DNA of 43,449 nt from Mnemiopsis leidyi (taxonomy: Eukaryota; Ctenophora; Tentaculata; Lobata; Bolinopsidae): assembly GCA_000226015.1 (NCBI GenBank), contig JH153423.1:92966-136414 (forward strand), read 5' to 3'. The notes below the pieces were generated by a model. That model was not told the DNA's origin and searched no databases. It saw only the letters and a program-made list of their open reading frames with translations. Of the stretch, positions 25,201 to 35,400 are shown piece after piece (position 1 is the stretch's first letter; every line of letters begins with the position of its first letter). The position numbers were made by a program, and so were the translations under genes.

Positions 25201-25787
25201 TTTTTGATGACATCATCAATGGCCAAACCACCCCTCGTCATCAATCTTCATCATTTGGAAACCCCCTCCCCCTCTTGGTGATGACGTCGTATGTGAACGA
25301 CCCCTTATTAATGTTTCGGATAAATATTAAAAGAACTGAAATGTAAGTAGTACTATGAAATGGAAGTAATACTACCGATCTAACACTAACAGTTGACGTT
25401 CCAGCCTCTGCAGGGGGAGAGAAAGTGATGACCTACTTCAGACTCGCGGTGTGCTATGTCGACCAGAAAAACGCTGAGCAGGGAGCCCACTACTTACGTC
25501 TGTACCGCGATAGCGGGGGCGAGACTGCCGAGACGTACGTTAACTTGGTAGTCAAGCTGGCTGACACCCTCATGAAGATGAAACTACCGCTCCAGGCCAG
25601 GGAGTGGATACAGGTGATGGAGCAAAACCAGCATCCCAGTTGTGAGCATTTCTTCCAACGATTGAAGAGACTAGTCGCTAAAGATAAGAATTTGTTGGAT
25701 GCGTTTAATCTAGATAATAGAACAAATAGGAATAGGAAAGGGATGGGTTCCTTACGGAGAAAGCAGCTTGGATCGACTGCATCATGA
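19205..25787 (+). CDS. TTC22: TPR-repeat protein, TTC22-like
   Basis: Ten exons join to 1,719 nt, 572 aa: 19205-19418, 19588-19709, 19931-20057, 20293-20398, 20668-20937, 21078-21231, 21460-21553, 22970-23102, 24191-24315, 25414-25787. Every junction is GT-AG and in phase; the ATG has an AACC context. TPR-like helical hairpins are visible, for example around residues 67-100 (AEYYKKVLRLDP) and again in the C-terminal third (IDLAIVYLHEAL, MTYFRLAVCYVDQ). TPRs are protein-interaction scaffolds; no enzymatic motif is present. The length, an N-terminal FPGLHGYPSHFGINLQL segment followed directly by the first repeat, and the C-terminal LVVKLADTLM...EWIQVME segment resemble animal TTC22, a poorly characterised cytosolic TPR protein. 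The name is from remembered family features, so it is tentative. A Ser/Asp/Glu-rich linker occupies roughly residues 310-405. Exon 4 has a triplicated 3' end. Confidence 0.8.
20361..20477 (+). repeat. 39-bp exon-end/splice-donor segment in three tandem copies
   Basis: Copies at 20361-20399, 20400-20438 and 20439-20477 each contain ATTTTACTACAGTCT and end in TTTCTGACAGG. The first copy is the 3' end of coding exon 4 with its donor AG/GTGATT. The second carries AG/GCAATT and the third AG/GTGCGA. Because the unit is 39 bases, frame would be kept, but reading past the first donor meets TGA at 20400-20402, so only the first donor gives an open frame. Confidence 0.95.
24322..24600 (+). repeat. 31-bp tandem repeat in the last TPR-gene intron, about 8 copies
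   Basis: The unit TATACTTCTAGTTCTACTTT plus TACATTTCTTT starts 6 bases after the exon 9 donor and repeats with period 31, degenerating after about 24540. It is strongly pyrimidine-rich on the coding strand. Confidence 0.93.
24833..25304. mobile_element. 472-bp MITE, PIF/Harbinger-like, TTA target duplication
   Basis: The left end GGGGTCATTCACATATGACA and the right end (read inward) GGGGTCGTTCACATACGACG form terminal inverted repeats of about 27 bp. They are flanked by TTA at 24830-24832 and TTA at 25305-25307, the 3-bp target duplication typical of Harbinger-type transposons. The interior contains repeated GTCATCAT and CCCCCTCCCCC blocks in inverted arrangement and no transposase frame, so it is non-autonomous. 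It lies in the last intron of the TPR gene. The superfamily call rests on the TSD and on ends beginning GGGG. Confidence 0.8.
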
Positions 25788-25956
25788 TACCTTGGCAAAG
25801 AACCTTTAGAGTTTTTAGATACTTATAATGTTCTTTCGAAAATTTGGGAAAGAATAATTTCATCACATCTGAAATGACTTAGGAGCGAGCCTCAATATTT
25901 GTGACGGTTATACGTGGATTGAATTCAACTAAAAGTAAACTGCTTAAAATATGTGC

Positions 25957-25962
25957 AATAAA
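25957..25962 (+). terminator. polyadenylation signal of the TPR gene
   Basis: AATAAA 170 bases after the TGA stop, the first canonical signal downstream. Position and consensus only. Confidence 0.55.
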
Positions 25963-27718
25963 TAATAGCGCGGCGACCTGCAAACTGAATACATGTTTTT
26001 TGCTCTTACGTATTACAACTAGTGTTATTGTGTGAGAAGGTGGCCTTTGTTCCACGTTTATGAGACAGCATTGGTAACAACTAACAACTGATAACTAATG
26101 AAGCTTGATTGATGTAGCATTGTTACCCATCAGCCATTGTATTATTTTCGTGAGGCGTTAAATCAGTATCGTATAAATATCAAATTATGTAGGATTAACC
26201 CGAAAGGTTTAATTTCCCCTAACATTTATGAAACTCTACTGAGACAGCTAAAAGTAATTTTCGATTATCGTCAACTTAACCAAGTAATTGTTTGAAACGC
26301 TAATCAAAAGTGATCAATAAAAGGGTCAACAGTTTTCAGCCCTTCTTTTGTTTTTCCATCCCGGTTTTTTGCACCGAAGTATTCTTGGAAGTATATTGAA
26401 CTTTTTTCCGTATCCTTTTAGTAATACTATTGGTATTGGTAGCAAATGGAGCGCAGTTTTGTTCAAACTTTTTAAGCCAATTTGAAGTTCTTAATGAAAA
26501 TCAGATTCTATTTATTGTTGTTTACACTAACATTGGCATACATTTAGGGATTTTATAATTGATACACTCGAATAATAACGTGAAATAAAATTATCACTGA
26601 TAAAATTACCACTTATATATCAACGATAGTTATACGAAGGTGGAATCATAAGAGAAAACCTGACACAAATATCATTCAAGAAGATTTATTTAAAGTACAC
26701 ATTTAAGTTTAACTAAGAAACTGGTAAAAGATGCTAAGTAATATTACAGTTAAAAGCGATCACAATTCTATCGCAAGTACTAATAGCTTAATGATCTCCA
26801 AATTCCAATAGTGAACCTTTCAATATTCATGCAAAATAATCTTCATAATGAAAGTTGACGGATTGTTCAAGTTAGATAAAACACATAATGCCAAGTAATT
26901 AACAATTGAATTTAACTGAATCTGCAAATACACTAAACCTTACTGTTCTAGCCTCAAACTCCAGAAAAGCCACAGAGTTCGAATGACAGTACCAAATTGA
27001 AAATGTCAGAGTCAGCTAAACCCCAATTGCAGGACAATGGTGGAATACGGGTAGTTTCTGTTGATTTGATTGACACAGGCATTGGACATCTTTATGTAGA
27101 ATAGAGAAACAAATATGGCTTCCATTATTCGTTGCTAATTAATCAGCCTATCGTTTTGATACCATAGGCATGGCATATACTATTCCCCCATATATAGTCA
27201 TCCCAGGTACAAGTAATAAATTCGCATATTGAACTGTCATGCACTCAGCGGCAGATATAACACGAAAAACACTCTGAGGCCAACAAAACATTATCGATTA
27301 ATACCAAATATACAAAAACTGGACATGCTTTAAAAAATTTTATCAAAAATCAATTTAAACATCTCTACGACGCTATTCATAAAACGTCCATACAAAATCC
27401 AATAAATCAAGTCAGTTGTAAGGAAATCCCACGAATCGTAAGCACAAGCATTGGTCGCCTTTATAGCTTGATGGTTGTTTTATGTTGCTAGGGTATTTTC
27501 AAAATAAATAGGCTGATGATTCAATTTCAACAAAATCCAATTTGAAATTGCGTTCTCGTAATCATACAACCAAGGCACTAGTGGCTATTAAAAACTTTTT
27601 CCGGTCATTAAATATAACGTCTTCAAATCGTACTCGAAAATCCCAACAAACTACCATGATGAGGCTTCATGAAGCTTAGAAAACCTCTTAAAACAAAATA
27701 CACTCAACAAGTCTGCTG
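25963..27718. other. convergent intergenic region, no gene seen
   Basis: Lies between the 3' ends of the TPR gene (+) and ERI1 (-). Very AT-rich, with no coding frame. It presumably includes the ERI1 3' untranslated region; TTTATT, the reverse complement of AATAAA, occurs near 26687, but I cannot tell which signal is used. Confidence 0.6.
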
Positions 27719-30700
27719 TCAAGCAGTGTAGATAGAGTTCACATCGACAACCTCGTTGTTGTCGAGCACCGCACCGTCCCGCACCATCGTGCAGACTATG
27801 TTGGCGATGTTCCGACTGTCCGATATTCCACTGTGGGGAGTCCTGAGTAATTTATCTTTGTCAGTACGGAACACGGCCGGATTTATGTTTATTCAATGAA
27901 ATTGGTAGGACGTTCTTATGTCATGTGTACATTACCGAGAGTCGTGGAAATATCAAGTCCAGGCTGTTTAGGGACGTGCCCCCCTCCCCTCTTTACTAAC
28001 CCGTCAAACTCTTGACCAAGATTCTTGAGCATCCCCTCTATGTTTACTCTCTTCACGCCGTAATAGTTACAAAATCTTCGTCTTAGGTTACAGAACTTCA
28101 CACACATAGAGGGAAATTCCATGTTGTTGTAACGGCATTCCTTTGCTAAAAACTTTTTGAAGTCCCAGGGCCTAAAAAGCAGTCAAAGGTCAATAAATCT
28201 GATATGATGCTTTCTGCAACGCCTGTAATTTACAACGTGTAATTGTATCAAATAAATTGAATATTGAAATTTCATCCCAACACACCCGTCTGTCACAAAA
28301 CATAGACTCTTGATAACTTCGTTTTCGTTATTTGTATCTGTCTGCGATGGAGTACGCTTGTCTTCAATCCACTTTTCTAGATCTTTCCACACTTCTACGA
28401 ACGATCTGCTCTGGTTTATCACAGTCTGAGGAAATGAAACAATGTAATGCTTCACACTACAATCAATAACGAAGCGGAGAAAGCAATGTATTTCGTAGTC
28501 AAAGCTAATAACTTCTTCGTACCTGATTTATTCCCGTGAGCTTTTTGCAAAACGGTGACAATACTGGACACATCTTTGGCTTTACGTACTCGTGAAATAT
28601 GTCTATCTACAGAATAATAACGTTAGTATGAGTTAGTAACTGATTTCATGGCGAATATAGGCTTCATGCAATTCTGTATAGATAAATTTATGCAGACTAT
28701 GTTTGACTTGAGACTGCAGGGTAGAACTAAGATAAAACAAGAATGTGTGGTTTAATAAGAGTAATCAGCAATATCTTGACAATATGTCATCATTGTTGCC
28801 AGACGTTGTCCAAACCTTATTCTAGTTCAACTAAAAACATTATTCGACCGATGATAATCGCGTCAACAGAACCGAATATTCTCAAACATATTCTAGACAT
28901 CAAAAGTGAGACTAGCAACTTCAAGTAAAATTTGACGGTGAATTCTGTGTGACAGCCCCGAAGTACAAGTAATGATTACAATTGCACAGCAAAAAGATTT
29001 TGATAGCCCTGTGTATTTTCTGGCTGGAGGCACGCTTTGCATTTTGCGACTGATTCAATGGAAGAATCGACGAAATTGGTTACAAATTGCGCAGCAGTGG
29101 CCAGTGTATGGAGCCAGTAGCGCAGCCTAGTAGGGCGATAATCGCCAGATTAGGCGAATCACGCAAAAGACCTGAATAGCTTAACAATCCTTAAGATATA
29201 GAAAATGTTAAGCCGGGAAAGCGGGCCAACTGATCCTCACTCAATATCCATTCGTCATTGTCTTATGCCTACGTGCACCAAAAGGTCCACCTTTAACTAT
29301 AGAGTCCTAGAAACTTATCGCTAATATTGGCGTGATTAACGCTGCACAATTAAATTTTGCGGATAAACCAGTGGCAGGACTTTGCCAGGACTGTTTGCAG
29401 ATAAACCAATATTATATTTTCAACCGTGCGCGCAGCGCGTAAATTAATTTTCCATGAAGCGCCTTAAAACAATTCCTTATGTAATCGCGCGTGACGCATA
29501 ATCGATTTTGTAGAGTCCCTTCAGTGATTCCCGTCGTCCTGCCCCAGAAAATTCAACCCCACAGATTTTACCCCAGCGACCGTAACCCTAACGAAATTGT
29601 CTGTTGTGGAGCAGAACGTCACTGAGACAAAATCTCTGAGGCACGAGGTTCTGGGGCACGATTTTCTGACTTCTGGGGCAGGACGTCTGCGTTATGCCCT
29701 AGAGATTTTGCCCCAGTGCCGTCCTTCTCCATATCAGACAACTTCGTTAGGGTTAGGATATGAGTAAGGGTCGACAGGACAAAATCTGTGGAGCAAACTG
29801 TTCTGGGGCACGATGTTCTGGGGCAGGTGGACGGAAATCGATTGACTTGTGTTAGCAAGTGTGAGATAGTAGAATGTGAGCATGGTGCATTCAATTTGCA
29901 ATAGCATACGTGTAATTTGCAAAACAGGCTGTTTCTAATGTTGATTTGTCCCCATTTCTGAGGTGGAATGTTTGTCCACAGAAAGTGGTACGTGTGTCCA
30001 CAAAGACGTATGATGTTTGTCCTGAAACTCGTTTCTGGAATATGGACACTGTGCACTGAGCGCACGTTTCCAGGGTGACTGAAGTCCTCGTGAGTTCTGT
30101 TTTAAACAATTTAGTTCGTGGTGATCTGCACGTCTTGCAACATTGATTAATAAACAATTAACAAACACCAACAATACACAATACTCATGGCAAGCAACAC
30201 TTACTATTTCTGCAGTAGCTGTAGACACCAAAACCACCGGAACTTCAATAATCTCATGCATGAAATCGGTTTCGGGCAAGCTGAAAATAAGATTGTCAAT
30301 AGTTACGAAAAAAAGATGTTTACGTTTTGAAACTATAACGAGTGACGTGATTCAAGCATCCATCCAGCATTTGTCAATTACTTTTCATCGCAAGTCGCCT
30401 CAAAGTCAATGATAGCGTAGTGTGAGTGTGGGTTCTTCCTGTGCCATATCGCTATTTGAGGGTGTGTAGAGGACTGTACACGTCTGTAATGCTCCTTCAG
30501 TCGTTTCTGTAGTACCAACACTGTCCCACTGAAGTAAGAATAAATCTGTTAGAACTTTGTAGTCAGTGCTGCATTCCAAACTTTCGACTATTATACAACT
30601 CATGTTAGAGCCAACTTTCAATTTGGATTATGATTCAAAATATTACGATCTGGGATTGAAAACGGCAATGATATAAAGACAGTGGCACGAATTGGTCGGG

Positions 30701-31674
30701 GAATTCAAGCATCGAAAATTTTGGCGGTGCCAACTATTCTTCAAATAGTACGATTCAAAATTGTTCATACAAATTGCTATAGCAACAATAGCCGGAAAGA
30801 TAAAACCCAGGCCAAGCCAATGGCACATACGAACTTGAATTCTTTCCTATGGGTGAAATAAGCTTATAAAACCCCTGCATGATACGGAATAATGCTCGTC
30901 GTCAATTTGGCATTTTGACGTGCACTTGAACTCACTCTAAATAGATATCCCGGGATCAAATCTATTCCGTGGAGATCACGGTGGTGCCTTGTCACAGTTC
31001 TGTGCATGATGACATGCAGTTCCTTAATGCCTTGATTTATTTCCTATTGTATTTGATGACAAGATAATTTCTATTCTTTTCTCTGTGACATACCCCAAGT
31101 CTGCAATGCACGAATCTGTTTATTTTTCCCGTCCCAAGAAGTCATGATGAGAGTTAATGATCAAATGGCAAGTTTGTTGTGATACGTTTTGTGTACGTGC
31201 ACAAAAAGTACAAAGCAAGGGTTGGCGATCGACAGAAAAAAACGATAAACATTTAATTTTACCATCGCTTATAAGTTAATTTCTAAAGGATGGAAGAAAT
31301 ATGTAAACGACTCATACTCTCATAATAGATGTATAACCTTTCTTTAAACTGATGAAGCAATTTGCAGAATTAAATTATCAGAAATCATCTATTATATCTG
31401 TTATAAGAATTAGCTTAGGGACATCCCAGACATTAACCTGGCAGCCACTCAATCTTAAAACTACAAATTAAAACAAAGATAAGGCTAAGATACCCAGATA
31501 GATAATAAAACAGTAAGATATGTATAAAGAATTAACCAAATAAGGGTAAAGTATGTACCGAGTGTCTAGCCCGAAACTGGAGAGTTCCTCTTTAAGTTGG
31601 CGGGTTGAAATACTGTGAATACGTCCGTACTCCTTCGTAAGTCGAGATATCAGCTTACTGTCTTCATCACTCAT
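27719..31674 (-). CDS. ERI1: ERI1-type 3'-5' exoribonuclease (SAP + DEDDh)
   Basis: Seven exons in transcription order: 31674-31559, 30528-30382, 30280-30205, 28606-28523, 28425-28286, 28171-28001, 27842-27719; 858 nt, 285 aa, all GT-AG and in phase. An N-terminal SAP nucleic-acid-binding motif (about residues 20-55, STRQLKEELSSFGLDTR then VLQKRLKEHY) is split by intron 1. The DEDDh exonuclease domain is complete: Exo I IIDFEATC (D80, E82), Exo II FVTDGPWD (D187), Exo III TPHSGISDSRN (H248, D253). HEIIEVPVVL and KKLTGINQ are further ERI1 landmarks. The family trims the 3' end of 5.8S rRNA, degrades histone mRNA at the stem-loop and limits siRNA levels, in cytoplasm and nucleus. The SAP domain separates it from ERI2/ERI3. 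It is shorter than human ERI1 because it lacks a long N-terminal extension; the ATG at 31674 is the first in frame of that exon. Confidence 0.92.
29534..29827. repeat. foldback element in ERI1 intron 3
   Basis: ACCCTAACGAAATTGTCTG (29585-29603) is answered by CAGACAACTTCGTTAGGGT (29735-29753) with one mismatch. Outside these, the left CTGCCCCAGAA...CCACAGATTTTACC matches the right side in inverted orientation (ACAAAATCTGTGG...TTCTGGGGCA). TCTGGGGCA motifs recur inside. It is a long imperfect hairpin without coding capacity, inside a 1.6-kb intron. A 148-codon frame across it is an artefact. Confidence 0.75.
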
Positions 31675-32499
31675 CAGGGCTACATGGGCGGGACACTGTC
31701 AATGTCTTGAGCGTATCATATGTTTGAAATTTTGTGCAGTGAATAATTAATTTGAAATGAATTCGAAGTATCGAGACTTAAGGAATATATTCATCTGTCT
31801 CGACGATCAATAAATAGTGGATCGATATTTTGCTGAAATCACGTAAATTTAGGTTCAGGTCTAATATGCTAGGTCAGAATTTAACAAGCAAGTAAATCAA
31901 ATGTTTGATTATGATGCATCAATATTTAATACTGTAGTAATTTAATCAATTTAAACTGTTTAATTATTAAACATCCCGAAACTCATGTACCCGTTCTTCT
32001 AGACTTTAACTTTAATCCTTACATAAACCTCAGCCCTCCAAAAACGCTCTAAGCTATGAGGCAAGTCCAAAGAGGGTGAGAGTACATGATTCTTCACGTG
32101 ATAATTACATTTATACGCTAGCCACTGTTACAGTGCGATAATTCCAATTAATGATATTTATTCGCTTGCTGATAAATTGAATAAATTAATACAAAATCCT
32201 CTTAAAATTTAAATGATGTGATGAAGAATTATAAAACTTAAAAAGCTTTGAAATTAGAAGACAAAATTTTTTAAAACAATTAAGAAAGGAATTCTTAAGA
32301 CGATATATTTTTTTCAAAATATACCTAAAGCAAATACAGACTATGATGAGTTAAAAATAATAAGTTAAGTGCAAACTCGAAAACTATAAAACAGGTAAAT
32401 AGTTAATACCAAATCAATCTAAGTATGAACAATCAATTAAAATCATTTATAAAATCAACAAAATTCTGCTCTAAAAGTGGGTCACTACCTCCAGTTCCT
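31675..32499. other. intergenic between ERI1 and the deiodinase gene
   Basis: Both genes point leftward, so this region holds the ERI1 promoter and the deiodinase 3' untranslated region. TTTATT near 32155 could be the deiodinase polyadenylation signal on the minus strand. Very AT-rich; no coding frame. Confidence 0.55.
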
Positions 32500-35400
32500 C
32501 TAAATGAACGTACAGATTTTATCGAGAGGTTTGCGGTGCAAATCTGGGACTGTGGCGGAGTTGGCGGGGTAACCTACCGGCAGTAGGAACGCTAACTTCT
32601 CGTGTTCTGGTCTGCCTAGTAACCTGGAGGAGGGGTGTTGTAGATCTACATAGTAACCTTGTATATCATGGGAAACGTTTTTAACAACTTAAATTTGTAC
32701 AATTTGCCTCCCACAAGAAGTTAACACCGGCAGGCGGCATTGAAGACTGAGAGTGAAAACTGAGATTCAAGAAAGGGGAGTAAATATCATCACGGCGAAT
32801 TTATTTCAAATAGTCTGCTTGTGTAGAGTTACGACTAAGAAGGAGTAATACAGCAAACGAACAATAAAATAACCGTCCTGACTGGCCACGTCCGTTAGTA
32901 AACAGTCGGTAAGTAGTCAAATAAGTCACAATGTGGATAATGAAGGCGAGGAAGGGAGTGATTACACACAAATCTCAACTAATGACAAGGCAACAAGGGC
33001 GTGGTACCTCCGTATTGCAGGTCCACAGTTCATGGGAGTACTGGTCACTGTAACTAGTCCTACATTGTTGAGGGCACACAGCAGGATGCCAACTGAGATG
33101 GAAACTGACGCCTGCGGTGGAGTTGAGATCATTGTTTTCTGACAAATTGGAATGAAGTGAATCGTAACAAACTGACGATCTATAATCATGTCAAACTGAC
33201 AATCTATAACAAAACCGACAAACTCTCTGAATGTGACACACGGTACTAGTACAGGGTACTTGACAGAACTTTGTCACAAATACAGCACCAATACTCAATA
33301 TACCTAAAGCTTCTTGGCAATATGCCTCAGTTCGCAACATCATTTACGCGATAATTCATTTCAATGACAGCTACTTTACTTTGAGTCAAGATTTAGACAT
33401 TGCGCTGCGTGCGGTACTTAAATGAGCGCAACTATCTGAGATTTAAGGAGTAAATATTTAGTAATCACATTTAGAGAACAATACTGAACGCAATATATGT
33501 GAAATTTATCAGAACATAATTATCAATTATGTAACTTATGTAACTTCTGCACAGACATGATGGTTAAATACTATAAAATTCAATTGAATACTAAAGTAAA
33601 AACCTCGTAATACCAGTTGTTGTGTTTTACACCGTTTTTGTAATGGAAGGGAGACTTGAATACCAGTATTATACAGTCTGCGTCTGAGATGTACTCCTTC
33701 ACAAACGTCGTCTTTATCTTTGCTAGATCTTGTAACCAGTTCTTGCCCATTCTACGTTCGTAATTCACCTGAAAAGTACCTGGTAACTTAACGCTGTCCG
33801 GCATATTTACCGAACTTTGATATGATTAAGAAAGCATATGGAATAATGAGAATGGAGATGAAACGGGGTAAACGTGACTGTAAGATCCGATCAAGTTTCT
33901 CTTATTTTCTAGTATTTCTGTGGCATAAAAATCATGTTAAAACATAATGTTAAAACATAATTCCATCTAATACCTGTTCCATTCAACACCACCAACTCGT
34001 AGATTCTTTAGGAAAAAGTTGTGGTAGACAATCTTTCAATCACTATATTTGGATGAAGTCAAAATTTCAGTGATAATGATTTAGCAATAAAACATACTTT
34101 ATGATATTGATTTCTAAAGAGAGAATTCTGAGAAATCTTTGTTATAAATAGGATTCTGTATGTAAGCTTCTTTTTTGTAACACATAAGACACTGTTCTGC
34201 AATATTTCAACAGGTATGTATAACTGCAACTGTCATATTCTGAGTGGAAGTTCATAGTAAAGTGACAGGCGACAAACATAATCCCTAAACAACTTTAACA
34301 TACAAATTATGAATTAATAGACTAAAACAACACAGTGTCTTATTCCTTACAAAATGGATGCTTGTATAGCTTACATTCCTTTTCATAACAAAGATATAGA
34401 TTTCCGATCCCAAACTCCCATCACGAACCTTTTCCTCATCCTCTACAATTTCCCTGATAGCCAGTCTGTCTTCTTTGTTATACACCACTACGAACTGCCA
34501 CGGTTCTAGAATTATAAGTTATTTTAGGAGCAGCGAGGGTCAGGTTATGGCTAATTGAAACTACTGACTGGTTTGTAATGAAAAGTGAAAACCTGATTAA
34601 TCATCGTCGAGAAATTCAAAAGTTAAAATCATCTTAGTTCGAGCAGCTTTAAGGCGCAATATCAATAAGTATTGCGCCCGCTTAGTTTGGTCTCAGGCGG
34701 ACGCTAGATTACCATCTCTTCAATTCTACAGCAACTACTGTGTACATATAAGATCAACCATGTGCTATAGTAGATACTGAGATTATATCCGACTTGTCGC
34801 GGCTATACCCGATTATTGCAGCTGAAAGAACGCCAGACCGTGTAAATACTGTAATCTCGTCAATATCAGGCGCAAAAACCGTTTGAGAAATTCCGAAATC
34901 CGAATTATAAGCCGCTATCGTGATAAATCGAAAGTAAAGTAATTTCACCGTAGCGAATTTATAAATTAAATGTCAGCTTAATAAAGATTAGAGGACCTGT
35001 TTACAACTAGGAATAAGATAAAATTATCAACGGTACAATTGAAGAAGTTGTAGTTTTACAATGCTAACGAAATTTCAAAAATTAGTAATAACTCATTAAA
35101 TAAGGTCCAAAATATAAGCGTTGATGTCTTGCCATAATGATTAGCTCGGTAATACGACGAAAGGCCATTTACTTACTTCCACGTAACACGAACCAAAGGC
35201 AAAGGATTGATATAATCGTGCAGACAAAATGGCGCGGCAAATAACTTTGCATAGGAGGAAACCCTAAAAGCTCGTTCTCGTGGTTACTAACGTATTGCGG
35301 AGTGTTATACATAAAGGCCTTTGATACACCGAACACCATAAAATTTACCTACCTACCCATCCCATCCCAAAATCCGACCACTTTAAACCATCTACTTTAC

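Noticed and set aside
25490..25798. Minus-strand 102-codon frame
   Set aside because: Antisense shadow of the last TPR-gene exon.
29619..30065. 148-codon minus-strand frame
   Set aside because: It crosses the foldback element in ERI1 intron 3 and uses a different frame from the adjacent true exon at 30205-30280.
32933..33142. Plus-strand 69-codon frame
   Set aside because: It is the shadow of the deiodinase exon at 33008-33111, whose minus-strand translation ([14 protein letters not shown]) is clearly the real one.
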